A stretch of 64,000 nucleotides of DNA from Lepas anatifera (taxonomy: Eukaryota; Arthropoda; Thecostraca; Lepadidae), in the NCBI GenBank assembly GCA_034440635.1, contig JAOTON010001574.1, forward strand, positions 934,501-998,500. The letters are read 5' to 3'. This document shows positions 40,101 through 49,852 of this stretch, one piece after another. Under the pieces are notes generated by a model. That model worked only from the letters and a program-made list of their open reading frames with translations. It was not told the origin of the DNA and made no database searches. Both the position numbers and the translations under genes were made by a program. Positions within the stretch are counted from its first letter, which is position 1; each line of letters opens with the position of its first letter.

Positions 40101-40777
40101 GCTTCAACCGCTGCTACAATTGCTCGCATTAGGGCATCACTCGCTGCCGGCTGCTCTGCTTTCTTCTTTCTTATTGGGCTCTTTCGCTTCGTCTGCGAAA
40201 CCGTCTCCCTCTCCAGATGCTGGTGCCACTGGGGCAAGGACATGTGTCCTGTCGGCGGGTACGGCGCCCTGACGGATCCCGGCGGAGCGGACATCGGACT
40301 TTCGAAGAAAGGAAGACGCCTTGGAACCTGAAGCCTTTGGTGCAGTAGTGGGCAGTTCTCCAGGAGCCAAGGAAGACAGGGCTGACGACGAATATCGTCG
40401 GAGATTTTGCCCGCATCGGTGCCAAGTGGCGCATGATCTATTCTGCGATGAAATTCTCTGTTTTGCCGTTGAGACGGAGTCAGTGAGGACGTGGGCTTAT
40501 GGAGAGGACCGGCGTCGCCTGGATGGCTCCCTGCTCTGCTGCGGTGGAGTGATCTTGGATCTGACTTCTGAACCGGCTTCCAGTACGCAGTCGGGTGTGG
40601 TCGCCTGGGATCGAACGAAACTAGCGGTGATGGTCCTGGATGGTAAAATGGAGGGTACGCCGGGTGAATACCCAGTGCATGCTGGTTTTTATGGGGATGA
40701 TCTCCTGTGCTGAGGATGCGCTGAAGAAAGCCCGCGTGACTTCCCACCACATTTGTCACTAGCAGCAGTGCCAGCAT
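36533..40777 (-). CDS. Secreted low-complexity protein locus, three frames (probably one gene with two frame breaks)
   Basis: I do not recognise the product. Three long minus-strand frames follow each other: 40777-39398, 39383-36921 and 37129-36533. The second lies in the -1 frame of the first, and the third is back in the frame of the first. They share composition (Arg/Lys/Ser/Thr/Gln/Pro-rich, disordered, no conserved domain seen). At the first junction the overlap contains a run of four A; one further A would join the frames as EMKNIELGEEMSKLAQ, which reads like coding sequence. The second join would need one base fewer somewhere in 37129-36921. An intron, programmed frameshifting, a decaying gene or separate genes remain possible. 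A TATAATATA at about 40944-40957 (minus) could be the TATA box, with transcription starting near 40915. Confidence 0.55.
36921..39383 (-). CDS. Low-complexity protein, second frame (820 aa)
   Basis: Opens at ATG 39383 as MSKLAQERTEPLVLPNEWDP. Residues 27-60 form a likely amphipathic helix or coiled coil (IAERLRRARVRSLLQNLEEK). The remaining ~750 residues are polar and disordered, with many KAKR, TTRVT, RPRT and SSQQ stretches. A frame of 820 codons on one strand is far too long for chance. Whether it is translated alone, by reinitiation, or as the continuation of the signal-peptide frame is not settled by the sequence. Its last ~70 codons overlap the third frame, and the true reading probably switches there. 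Confidence 0.6.
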   Translation of the reverse strand: MSKLAQERTEPLVLPNEWDPAPGTGAQYIAERLRRARVRSLLQNLEEKLRQISQKYLDELHVDTDSPDFPTDRLDPSTTSSESEIGALTPVESVSAPLDASRTNFMRDSPEIEEDTPEYEPPFQRPSGPHGGPETEADWSRNSGSRADSEESEIESREPLQDTAYPKESLRNAKNTETRKAKRKTSQEPQTFRRTGTRDRDLGLNSDTKVHEHQTKQQRGDHSQEQRISERLRLRKNSPSAGSAKTSASSQQHDVLSANVDAKTILTTRKAKRKGSASRFIDFHTWKEIRQRNKESLEDEQEKIYELSTTVEPDLKNPTSSAPIKARTRVATTSSTSPKPKTTTHRKQKLSDLVAGSALEINRRIRSTQRPKQLDQHPKQQEDVPRRPRISVEAVQAKRGTVPRSRKQTIERKPDRIKGNTAESRIEAKPSAAPKKTPDLKTRPSQRTQSIPHGQNAARGTAVEGKFQAKNTSRGRPQDVLIRSKDVHAIKEVADQTQQEQDESDVFKRKIADGDQSHSFKIGGAKANKQDNIHTDDKPITKGQNNLNKRMWHETSTISTSSQKVRRTTAVPTSQRPRTDSPASGLDLSVKATSLSQTAIFPSEGVATSHSIPPDVPRLNGRKLEGDESAAIKSDQNSSRQQVLRPSKRHTTERSVQPMDNSSKHPSDLQYGTPLSRTQTKTTSAALREKSQIDGRRSTISKTTNDTTRVTTEIPTELQKTNTRSRPSPPVLDKQEGRVTTAGAQGPAERLDGPTDESFSLRRKASGKTRTGSEASSGLKHTVPQLGEERSQAQNSKGCVTQATEEGRQEKSQEERLAAP
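39398..40777 (-). CDS. Secreted low-complexity protein, first frame (459 aa)
   Basis: The first ATG of the frame is at 40777; upstream codons to 40939 are open but without ATG. The protein starts MLALLLVTNVVGSHA|GFLQ, a standard signal peptide with a likely cleavage after SHA (residue 15). The mature part is His/Pro-rich (residues about 20-70), then has Lys/Arg clusters (TKRKSPIRKKK near 180-190, PKRADKRPYG near 225) and a Glu/Ser/Asp-rich end. The dibasic sites could be cleaved in the secretory pathway. It ends at TAG 14 bases before the next ATG. No family was recognised. Confidence 0.6.
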   Translation of the reverse strand: MLALLLVTNVVGSHAGFLQRILSTGDHPHKNQHALGIHPAYPPFYHPGPSPLVSFDPRRPHPTAYWKPVQKSDPRSLHRSRAGSHPGDAGPLHKPTSSLTPSQRQNREFHRRIDHAPLGTDAGKISDDIRRQPCLPWLLENCPLLHQRLQVPRRLPFFESPMSAPPGSVRAPYPPTGHMSLPQWHQHLERETVSQTKRKSPIRKKKAEQPAASDALMRAIVAAVEAAKKQAIYEARDEHELDDNLPKRADKRPYGSDQWADTGPSSFQVLRRALETLLRRGTTESRQRSSSGSTSDTENIRPTRAPLPREGRTTPAAPPVYRERDPQPDPRGRGEVQPVEIELNAQNSPEVVNQLIESLVDQARRRLLYEENREAEEAAELQHKGRSEILDGTDREVSRGSGFEGSGPISTTDGDIPSEERTSVTWESDSLYESDARNTGDSSSRLDGTDEGHCREMKT

Positions 40778-40940
40778 AGTACTGGCAGCATCACCGACCG
40801 AACTCAACTGGCGGGCGGCGCCGGCGGTCCCAGGCTTTATTACTTTCACCTTCCCGCCACGCTCTGCTCTTATCCACTTGCCATTGTTTGGTGGTAGCAG
40901 AATAAACACAGCAAAGTGCGTGGGGCTGGTGAAACCCACG

Positions 40941-40960
40941 AGGGTATATTATATGTTTCA
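40941..40960 (-). promoter_or_regulatory. Possible TATA box of the secreted-protein locus
   Basis: On the minus strand the sequence reads AAACATATAATATACCC about 165-180 bases before the ATG at 40777. Spacing to a start near 40915 would leave a 138-base 5' UTR. No initiator was identified, so this is weak. Confidence 0.3.
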
Positions 40961-41159
40961 ATGTCTGCCAAAAGCTATGACTTTACATCACGATATGCCG
41001 CTTAAAAGAAAACCCAGCATCGGCCTGATTGAGTGACGAATTAGGATCTATCCCGGTAAAGAAATTATCAATGACATTGCTTAAAGTCTTGGGGACTTGT
41101 ATCACGTTTGGCGTGTGATATCATTGATATAAGTGTTAAAGTTTAACCGGGTATGTTTT

Positions 41160-41426
41160 CATACGCGGATCCAGGATTGCCGATCGGAGGGGCCTACGGG
41201 GGCGCCATCCGGACCAGGGGCGCCACTTTTGACCGGTAAAACCTATTAGGTGGGCGCCAAATCCTATCGGTGGGCGCCGATTTTCGCATCCTGGAGGGAG
41301 GGGGATGGGAAGCGACATTTCAGGGGGGCGCCATCGACCTTTCAGGGGGCGCCGTTACCATTTCAGGGGCGCCGAGGGTCGATCAGGGGGACGCGTGCCC
41401 CCCTTGGCCCCCTGGATCCGCCTATG
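41160..41426 (+). mobile_element. hAT-like GC-rich MITE, copy B (267 bp)
   Basis: Same family as 6254-6515: CATACGCGGATCCAGG to CCTGGATCCGCCTATG. It is flanked by a perfect 8-base duplication, TATGTTTT (41152-41159 and 41427-41434). This copy defines the family boundaries best. It lies upstream of the minus-strand secreted-protein locus. Confidence 0.92.
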
Positions 41427-41779
41427 TATGTTTTTGAGTTCATTGATACCTACTTACATACATTTGTGCTGATTTGTGGCATGAAGAAAATTAGCAACTA
41501 GTTCTGCCTGATTTGACCTCCAGTAAAATTCATATCAATTCATTCTTCGGGAGAACACATGCCATGGTATCCTCTTCTTGGAAGATCGCCCACGTCCATT
41601 GAGCACGTGGGAGTAATTGAAGGGCAGCGGCAGTCTGACTCTGTCGCCGATGTATGCATGTTGGGCGGGGATGCGCTGAGTTGCACAATTCAGCGCTGGA
41701 TCGCGTGACAGAGCCAACTTTTCTGGTCTGCATACTTGACGTCGTTTTTGGTAGTGTTCGCCCGCCTGCGCTATCTTTA

Positions 41780-42062
41780 AAGGGAATGTGGCACCTTGGT
41801 CGAATCCTGGAATTTAGTGCATTAGGCGTACTTTTAGTCAAAAATAATGAAACCACTCATGATTTCTCTGAAAATGTACAATAAGTCAATATTTGGTTTT
41901 TAAAAATACTCCTCTAGAAAAAGAAATAAATATCAGACTGTGGATGATGTCACGATCTGGCAACCACTACCATACTTGAAACGCTTCAAGGGCTTCGATT
42001 GGCTGATGCTCATCGTGACGTCAGCATCTGTCGTCACACCAGTAGCTCACACAATGGCCGCC
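41780..42062 (-). mobile_element. TA-flanked MITE, copy 3 (truncated)
   Basis: Begins with the AAGGGAATGTGGCACCTTGGTCG terminus after TA (41778-41779) and follows copy 2 as far as CACAATGGCCGCCGG; the last ~170 bases are absent and unrelated GC-rich DNA follows. A CRE is at 42016-42023. Confidence 0.8.
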
Positions 42063-42499
42063 GGCGACGACAGTGGGCCGGCGGGCGCTCAAAGCGCTTA
42101 AAATTAATTACCGTGACTATTGAGGCTACATCAGGATATTTTATATCTAGGGTTTTTAAATGCCCCGAGTAGTTTTCGAGGCTGTTTTTGCTGTATCTGA
42201 GCCTATGTCTAGTGTTGGCATAATATTACTGGGATAATATACATAGTAATATACCCCTCCGGATAACATTTCTTTCGCCTTCGGGATGTCGTATGGAGGA
42301 CATATGTCGGCATTCTGACATTTTGCCAGGGCGGGCCAGGGGGGCAGGACAGCCACCCCCCTGAGGGCCCCTGAGGACACGGGTCGCGCGAAGCGCGGCT
42401 CGCCCGCACTATGTCTGTGGTCAAATATGAATTTCTACCAGACAGGGCCCTCTTAAGCCTCTTGCCTCTATTCTGTAACAAGCAGAACCCTTTTACCCA

Positions 42500-42576
42500 T
42501 CAGGGCCCTTTGGCGCTGTCGCTGGGGCCTTTTCGGGCGCTGCCCTCCCCTGAGCGAAATCCTGGCTACGCCCCTG
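42500..42576 (-). mobile_element. hAT-like element end (fragment)
   Basis: On the minus strand the sequence starts CAGGGGCGTAGCCAGGATTT, the same type of terminus as the element at 21155. The other end is not found; the GC-rich DNA from about 42062, which cuts MITE copy 3, may be part of it. Confidence 0.5.
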
Positions 42577-45550
42577 ATTCTGACTCTTGGCCGACTCTCT
42601 GGTAAACTGCCAGGTTTGCTTCGTATGTGCCCTTCAATGAACACAGCAGTGCTTCTTCGTCTGTGTATCGTATTGGGTTTTGCTGGTTCTCTTAGCATTT
42701 TTTTACCTTAGTAGGTCTTGTGGGAGCCACGGTCACGTCTTTGAGAAAACCAGAAAGGCCCTGGCGCTTTGGAGCGTGTGACATTAAAGCTCTGCAGAGG
42801 AGTAACCGCCATGAAGCGGAGGTTCGACGACGTTTGGAGCTACCAGAAGTGTTCCATAAACCCACAGGCCGACAAGGACCCCGGCTTGTACATGGCTGGT
42901 CAAGGTCAACAGGCTCCAATACCCTCGGTGAATCTGCTGCGATGGAACACTATTCAGCCACTGTTTCTCTTCCTCAAGTAGCGGGTTAGGGTCCTGTGAC
43001 TTGCTTGCCATTTCCGCTTCAGCCTTGCAATAAAATTGTAATTTCCGACCGCACGTGTCTCTTTTATGCTCACTGAATCCGCTCTGTAATGTGTCCTTAA
43101 CATATGAACTTCGTCATCCGCTGCCACTCTGTTGATAACAATATTGCCACGCACAAAGTTAAACACATCCCTTCGTGAGATCATTTTTCCCACTACAAAC
43201 CACAGTTTGCTAGAGCAAGGCACCTCTCCAACTGAGTCAGGGGCCTATTGTTCCTCTGTACCAGGCCACTTCTGACCAAGAAAACGACCGTCTTATATTT
43301 CGTCTCATATCAGATTTGAGCTCTCGTGATCAGTTCTCGGCGAAGCGAGGTAATCATCTGATGCATTTAGTGTAAGCGAGTGGAAACCCGGCCAATCTGA
43401 ATTATTTATGCCCGAGCGGTGTTTAGACAATACCCATATTTCCTGTGTAAAGCATTTGACCCAATGTGACCTGGAAAGATTGCGTAACCTGCAGGTCTAC
43501 GAAATAGCTCAGATTGTGTTAACCGGGACTCGAGACGAATCCTAAAGGGAAAACTTGCCGACACCTGCCTTAAAATTAAAATTTCTACCATTTGGCTTGT
43601 AATAGTGTAATACTATGACCGCACCCGTGCATTGACTGAACAACAAATATGCTCATAATACGAATTCGGGCAAAATCGGGAAAAGTAATTATAAGGCATG
43701 AAAGTAAACCTTCAGCTACTTTGTGGACAAGTTTCACGCGGCACAAGGTGATATATTTTAAAACTCTATTTCAAATATAGTTTGATCAAATTATCTCCGT
43801 GTAGCATTACTTGGTAAATTTGCTCCCATACCTGACCAATAACGAAATCACGTTAAAACATGTACTAACATATTTGGAACACTCCGTTCCTAGAAACAAA
43901 AGCCATAAACTATTTCTAAGCCTTTGAAACGTTGAAACACTTGTGAACAAATAAGGAAATTCAGGCGATAAGTGCGCTCCGAAACGCTTTCGGTGGAAAC
44001 CTCGTCTTCGACTGTTTCTGACGGTTTTGTAGTCGTTTAGAAAAATAAGAATGCCATGTATTTATTCAATTTCACACTGATGACACCATAAACAGCAATA
44101 TTTTTGAACTTACGAAATCCGAATAATAAGCGCTTTTGAGGGTCCGCGGGCCCACTGTGACGGGGGCTGGGGGCTGGTGTCGGTGGTTTTGTTTTTTTTA
44201 CGAAATATCGTTTGTTGGTACGGTTTTCTTGTTTCACTTGGCTATCTCGTTAAATCTTTGTCTTTCCTTTAAATCGGAATTCAGCGCAGGTTTCATTTCC
44301 TAAACGTTATCATATGAACTTTTCTTTCTGTTCGAAAGATGAGAAAATTGTTTGCTTACGTGATATCGTTTGTTTATACATACACCATTATTTATATCAA
44401 AATGTTTGCTATAGTTTATGTTTCTATCACGTATAAGCCATTGTTTGACCAGGATCGAAAACAGAGGGATAATCACCATAACCCAGGGCTATTGGTGTAG
44501 GAATAGGTGGGACAGGAAGGCCATGCACCCCTCCCGGCATATTCAGTAGCCCTAACCAATAAAAGGTGGCGTGAACTGGAAATACACAATTAGAAATACA
44601 CATTACCGTCACCCAAAAGTTCTGGACATTTCTGCAGTTATACTTATGTGGAATTGAATTGTGTGCAATACCGATACTCAGTAAATTTGCAATAGTCAAT
44701 TGAATTACTTAGTTGAAAAGAACTTATTTTGCTTGCGAGGATTCTCAAAAACAACGATGGGTGCCTGAAACATCTTCTGAGATGAGACTTTCAGTCCTGC
44801 GGAGGCGTTTCAATCCCTCGCGGAAGCCAACAGACAGGTACTTAGCGCTGTCCGAAATCTATCCTGAATGTAAAAGTATTTTATTGGAGTTACCGCACAG
44901 TGATGGAAATATGACATATTTTTTTGTTAAAACCGATGATGTTTCGAGTTCGAGTCGTCATCAGACCGAGGGAATTCGATAAAGAACACCTTTATTTACG
45001 AAAATATGCCTCTATTCAAACATTGTTAGAACAGCCAACCGAAATCTTTCTTCTCTGAAACCGCCCGTTATGGCTGTTGCTCATGAACGTGATGATATGT
45101 GGATATCTTCTATCTGATTGGGGGAAACAATTGTTTGGGGACAGTTTTGGTGGGAATAAGGGAACTGGAACTTCTGCCCGTACCTCGAAAGCGACGCCCG
45201 TAAAAATAACGATCTGCAGTAAGGTAGGCTTCACGCACGCGTACAAAGAAGACAGCACTGGCTGACAAGTTTATTCGTTCAAAGAGGGACCTCTGGACAG
45301 AAAAGGGTCAAATCCCAAGGAAATCATTCTTCAGATATCTGGAACTTGGTTTGAAAGCTAGCCCCACCTTGATCATATTTTCATTGAAGCTTACAATTAG
45401 CAATGGAAATGACTTATATCGGGTTTGTCCCATTGCATCACAATGTTTGCGTCATCATCATGAGCCTCCAGTTAATCACGGGTGAACGCCCTCCCTTTCC
45501 CACGCTGCCTCTCCAGCCAGCTCACTCACGCGCGTACATGCCTACTACTC

Positions 45551-45569
45551 TGACGTCACGGCTGAGTCA
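45551..45569 (+). promoter_or_regulatory. CRE plus AP-1 site upstream of the 627-residue gene
   Basis: TGACGTCA (45551-45558) is followed four bases later by TGAGTCA (45563-45569), about 450 bases before the ATG at 46018. The pair is the consensus for CREB/ATF and Jun/Fos factors. A CATAAAG at about 45789 could be a weak TATA element nearer the start. Confidence 0.45.
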
Positions 45570-46017
45570 ATCTCCCGCCGCCGGGATGATCATTTCTGCG
45601 GTCGCGCCGTGGACGGGCGCTCGATCCCGGACACCGACGGGTTTCCCCGTCCTTCCGATAGGTGGCACTGTGTCCGCGGCGGCGGAGCTGCCTCCGAAAA
45701 ACAGCGGCAGACGAGTGCTGAGAGCGGTGGGAGGACGTCGCGTGCTACAGCGGATCCGAGCTGGAAGTGACAGTGGGTGGTTGTTGGCATAAAGTTGTTC
45801 CGTCTGTTCTGGGACTGTACTGAAGGCGGCGAGTACCGAGACTGAGTGAATTTGCGAGGATATATTTTTTGTCGGTGGTTAAGACCGACCGTTAGTCCCA
45901 GGTGTACCGGCACACTTAATTTTGGGGAGTTTTGCTGCTTTAATGTGACTGTGGAGAAGAAACAATTTGAGCGTGCTGCTGCCACACAACATTCTCCGGG
46001 AGTCAACAAGCGTCGTC

Positions 46018-47901
46018 ATGAAGAACACTCTGGAAAAGCTGAGGAAGCTCTTCCTCAGCCGAAGAAGACAAGACGATCTCTCCTCCTCCAAGTTCTCTCG
46101 CAGCCTGTCCTTCCGGAAGGCCTCCATGCGTCGGTCGCTGAGGCGCTTGACGCGACGAAAAGCAGTTGTCACCAACCAGGGAATCGTTTACGTCGAAGGC
46201 GACGCCTGCGCATCAAAACTTCCCGAGCCAGCCATCCCCCAGTCTGGCGACAGTCAAATGACGGACAGTCCCAGCGCCTCGGACCCACGGAAAGATGAAG
46301 GAGAAGCTGCCACCGGCGGCCCGGCAGGTGACAGTGTACCTGATGCTGACGTGCACCTGCGCAGGAACAGGCCACAGAACAGAGGCTTGGTCGTATCGAG
46401 TCCTCCTGGCAACGACGCTGCCCCAGCCAGGAGCGAATGCAGGGTTCAAAGCGGTCTGATTGGCGGGGTCGCCGACATTTTTAACCAGGCTCATTTGATG
46501 TCCGGCTGCGTGGCGTATCCCGGCGAACTGCACAAGTCACCCTCTGTGGACAGACGCCTAGCCTGGGAGAGCACAGACAATGGTGTGAACGAGTCGGAAC
46601 CAAACACAGCAGACAGCGCGGTTCCAAAGACGGGTGTACAAGAAGACACGCACAAGTCTTCGTCGCGTCCTCTCCGAGGATCTGCCGATCGGCCTAGCTG
46701 CATCGAGACGTCCATCGGCTCAGAGCGGGTCGTTAACGACGGCAGCGGCGGCGTCACCTCCAAGCGTATTCTCTATTATGCTGACTTTGAGCTCATCGAC
46801 GACTCGGAGACAGTGGATTCACTTGCATCCTTGTCTCACCAGAGCTCTCCCGACGACAAGCCTCAAGCTACATCCGAGGTGAACCTGTGCGATACCATGG
46901 CGATTGATGATTCCGGAAAAGCGAGGCATCGCCGCGACACAGACGGAGACAGCGGTAAAGCATCGTCTTCGGCAAGTGGAAGTCTGGACAGAGTGTACGC
47001 CATCAAACACGAGGGGGGCTCTCAGCCGAAATCGCTCGATACGATTCCACCTGAAGAGCTTCATCTCCTGAAGGAGATGCTGTCGAATCTCGCCACACCT
47101 TCTGAGGGACCCAAGCAGGAAAGTCTGATTTCTGCGACACAGCGTTTGAGTGATTCTCCGGCGACTGATCTCCAGACTGCCCTGATCCGTGAACTGGAAG
47201 CCAAACTGGCTATAACCAGTTTCAGTGAAGAAATCGCCGAAAACAACCAATCGGACAGTTTCGGGCAGAACTGCGGGAGCAGCGGTCAGGGCTCAGGGGA
47301 GAGGAACCAGCAGAGAGGCATCGCTGGTCCGCGCCGAAAGCCTCCTACCGTGGTAGCGACACGTGACCACCTGCGGCGCAGCTGGCGGCGCCTCTCCAAC
47401 CACCGGCACAAGAAAACAAGCGGCACGCGCGCGCCCGACCCGGCAGCGCTACACCCGCAGCAGTTCTACTACCGGCTCTGCTCCCAGGTGCCTTCACTGC
47501 CCACCAGCACAACCAGCAGCCCCGGCGCCATGGCCGGTCCTTCCAACCCCTTCGTCTTCAGCCGGCAGAACCCGGTCACCCAGTGGCTGGCCGAGTCGGA
47601 GGCAGAAGCGCGCCGGTCCTCGCCAGCCGGCCATAACTCAGACGTCTCCCTGCTCTGGTCAGAGCTGGTGCTGACCTCCTCGGGGTCTGTGTCGGCCACT
47701 GCTCCGGCGGCGGAAGAACCTGCTCCTGCCGGTGCGAGGCGGAGGAGCAAGAGGGCGAAGCGAGGAGTGAGACTGCGGCGCTCGGGCCGCCACGCGGCGG
47801 CGAGTAAGAACACGAAGAGCTTGGTGAAGACGACGACGGACGTTCTCAGTCTTGTGACGTCAGAAAGTAACACGACTCTGGCGAGTGATCCAGGCAGTTA
47901 G
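46018..47901 (+). CDS. Uninterrupted 627-aa basic/disordered protein, unknown function
   Basis: I do not recognise this protein. The first ATG of the long frame is at 46018; the frame extends upstream only through a TTG (45967). Residues 1-50 are highly basic (KLRKLFLSRRRQDD, then SFRKASMRRSLRRLTRRK), with RxxS sites suited to basophilic kinases. The middle is acidic and Ser-rich (YYADFELIDDSETVDSLASL near 251-270), with a short helix LHLLKEMLSNLA near 348. Near 510 is NPFVFSRQNPVTQWLAES, possibly a short conserved module. The C-terminus is basic (RRRSKRAKRGVRLRRSGR near 575-592). No signal peptide or membrane segment is seen. The basic ends suggest nuclear or membrane-surface location, which is speculation. 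It has no introns across 1.9 kb and a poly(A) signal 597 bases after the stop. Confidence 0.75.
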   Translation: MKNTLEKLRKLFLSRRRQDDLSSSKFSRSLSFRKASMRRSLRRLTRRKAVVTNQGIVYVEGDACASKLPEPAIPQSGDSQMTDSPSASDPRKDEGEAATGGPAGDSVPDADVHLRRNRPQNRGLVVSSPPGNDAAPARSECRVQSGLIGGVADIFNQAHLMSGCVAYPGELHKSPSVDRRLAWESTDNGVNESEPNTADSAVPKTGVQEDTHKSSSRPLRGSADRPSCIETSIGSERVVNDGSGGVTSKRILYYADFELIDDSETVDSLASLSHQSSPDDKPQATSEVNLCDTMAIDDSGKARHRRDTDGDSGKASSSASGSLDRVYAIKHEGGSQPKSLDTIPPEELHLLKEMLSNLATPSEGPKQESLISATQRLSDSPATDLQTALIRELEAKLAITSFSEEIAENNQSDSFGQNCGSSGQGSGERNQQRGIAGPRRKPPTVVATRDHLRRSWRRLSNHRHKKTSGTRAPDPAALHPQQFYYRLCSQVPSLPTSTTSSPGAMAGPSNPFVFSRQNPVTQWLAESEAEARRSSPAGHNSDVSLLWSELVLTSSGSVSATAPAAEEPAPAGARRRSKRAKRGVRLRRSGRHAAASKNTKSLVKTTTDVLSLVTSESNTTLASDPGS

Positions 47902-48497
47902 ACTGAGAGTGATTGGTTGGTTGGTGAGAACCACCTGCTGATTGGAGCTGTGTTATAACGATGTCAGATGTGATGAGTGAATTGGTTGGGTCGGTCTGAG
48001 TGTTTTACGAACGTTGAAAGCTCGGCGTGTGTTTAACGGAAATGTGCAACAGAGCACTACCACGTATTGGCATTCTAACTCAGTCATTTATCGTTCAAGT
48101 CAGCGATGACAATCAACACCCATTTCAAATTCTGAGCGCTTAGCTGATTATTATTCTTTAAGGAGCTAAGCATAAGTGAGTGGAAATGCCAGTCTAATCA
48201 TCGTGAAAACAAGTTTGTTTGCTATTGTGGGCGTCACTGTATTTACTGAGGTGTCTATTTTGTTTATGTTGTAGGACATGACGAGGCAGCGCATTCTCAT
48301 AACTTGGTTCACCCATATTTTTCTTATCCTTGTATTGAAGGATTTCTGTTTCTTCAGGTATCCTTGTGTTGCCTGTGTAGATATGTCGATGCGTTGGCAA
48401 ATGTATTCAGCGATTTCCATCGATAAGATTCTGACACTATATATGCCACAATCAGCATCACCTTCAGGAAGTGTACGGCTTTTTATGAAGTGCCATG

Positions 48498-48503
48498 AAT
48501 AAA
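48498..48503 (+). terminator. AATAAA poly(A) signal
   Basis: Canonical AATAAA (within CATGAATAAAAGTGCC) about 600 bases after the stop of the 627-residue gene on the same strand. No earlier AATAAA was seen in the 3' region. Confidence 0.55.
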
Positions 48504-49622
48504 AGTGCCACCTTGTCCCTCACGCTGAATATTAATGTGGAATTTGAATAAGAAGCCGGCAGATGGCAGAGGCCTTAGACGGCATTTTCAGCGGAGCGTG
48601 ACTTGCAGAGCAGGACCTGAGAGTGGGCGGGTCCGCGGGCCACGGTTCCACCTCAGTGCCATGTCCGGGCCGGTCTGCCTGCTGGTGCAAATTCACCCTG
48701 ACGCTCTCTACAACTAGCACGTGGACTAATTCAGCTGCACTCGCTCTGTCGGGATTCGCCAGCAATGTGTTTTCTTGTTTAGAAATTTAAACAGTTGACT
48801 TATTATTCTCTTCTCTCGGATATTTTTTTCCTAACCGCATTGGACACAGTCCATGATTTAGTCGTCTCGCTGGCCGCGGCCCCCGGCTTTCTCTACCGTC
48901 ACGTCCCCTGATTGGGAGGCCACATCTACTCATCAGGCGCAGACACCCAGATACACAAGTACAATGCCTTACGGCAAGTGGTGCAACCGTTTGCTCCCCA
49001 CGTGCAGCTGGCGTGGGTGTTTGACGGTCAAGGCGAATCATGGCCAAGACCATTATCTTTAAGAAAGTTGAGAATAATTCGGCTAGAATTCAGATCCGTT
49101 CGATTCATATCCAAATTTTCCCGATAAACTCATGTCATACATTTAGCAAGCCTTGGGTATGAATCCAAATGCAATCCATATCGGAAAAATATGACTAGAT
49201 TGGAAACAAAATATTAAAAAGCACATTCATATCCAGTTCCGAAACGATCCAGGTTATCTGGCAAGTCCAATTCAGAGCGTCGGATGGATTTCATATCCAT
49301 TAAGACCTTCGATCCATGCCGCTCTCCGTTTGGCGGCGCCGCGGCGAAGGCCCTCACGTGGGCGGAGGCCTAGCCGGCCAGCGTGCCCAGCACCCTGCAA
49401 CATGTGATTTAGAAGCGGCTGCAGTCACGACCGACTGGCGGCGCCGCAGCTGTCCTTCCCACAACCGAAACGACATGTCTGCTCATGACTCGCTAATGCC
49501 TGATGGGTGGAAAGATAGTACAGCGAAAGGGCCACAGAACACACAGGATGGACTGATTGTCGTTACTGGGTTATTCGGACTTAAGGTACACCAACCGTCA
49601 GGTGGTACAACGTTCAGTACCG

Positions 49623-49852
49623 CATAGGCGGATCCAGGGGCAAGGGGGCACGTGCCCCCTCCCCGATCGACCCTCGGCGCCCCCTGAAGGTCGATGGCGC
49701 CCCTGAATGTCGCTTCCACCCCCAGGATGCGAAGTCGGCGCCCACCGATAGGATTTGGCGCCCACCTGATGTTTTGCCGATATAAATGGCGCCCCTGGTC
49801 CGGATGGCGCCCCCGGAAGGTGCCCCGATCGGCAATCCTGGATCCGCCTATG
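49623..49852 (-). mobile_element. hAT-like GC-rich MITE, copy C (230 bp)
   Basis: The ends are CATAGGCGGATCCAGG and CCTGGATCCGCCTATG, near-perfect inverted repeats. The internal order is reversed relative to the copies at 6254 and 41160 (the GGGGGCACGTGCCCC end is on the left). No clean 8-base duplication remains. Confidence 0.85.

Larger units (their letters stand above)
40778..46017. other. Intergenic region between the divergent loci
   Basis: It lies between the 5' ends of the minus-strand secreted-protein locus and the plus-strand 627-residue gene, so it should hold both promoters. It contains the MITEs at 41160 and 41780, the hAT-like fragment to 42576, and AT-rich unique DNA (43300-44700). 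Frames at 42720-43223 and 44713-44982 have no supporting features. Confidence 0.5.

Noticed and set aside
45590..47873. Minus-strand frames opposite the 627-residue gene.
   Set aside because: Shadow frames in GC-rich coding DNA; the plus frame is far longer and starts with an ATG.
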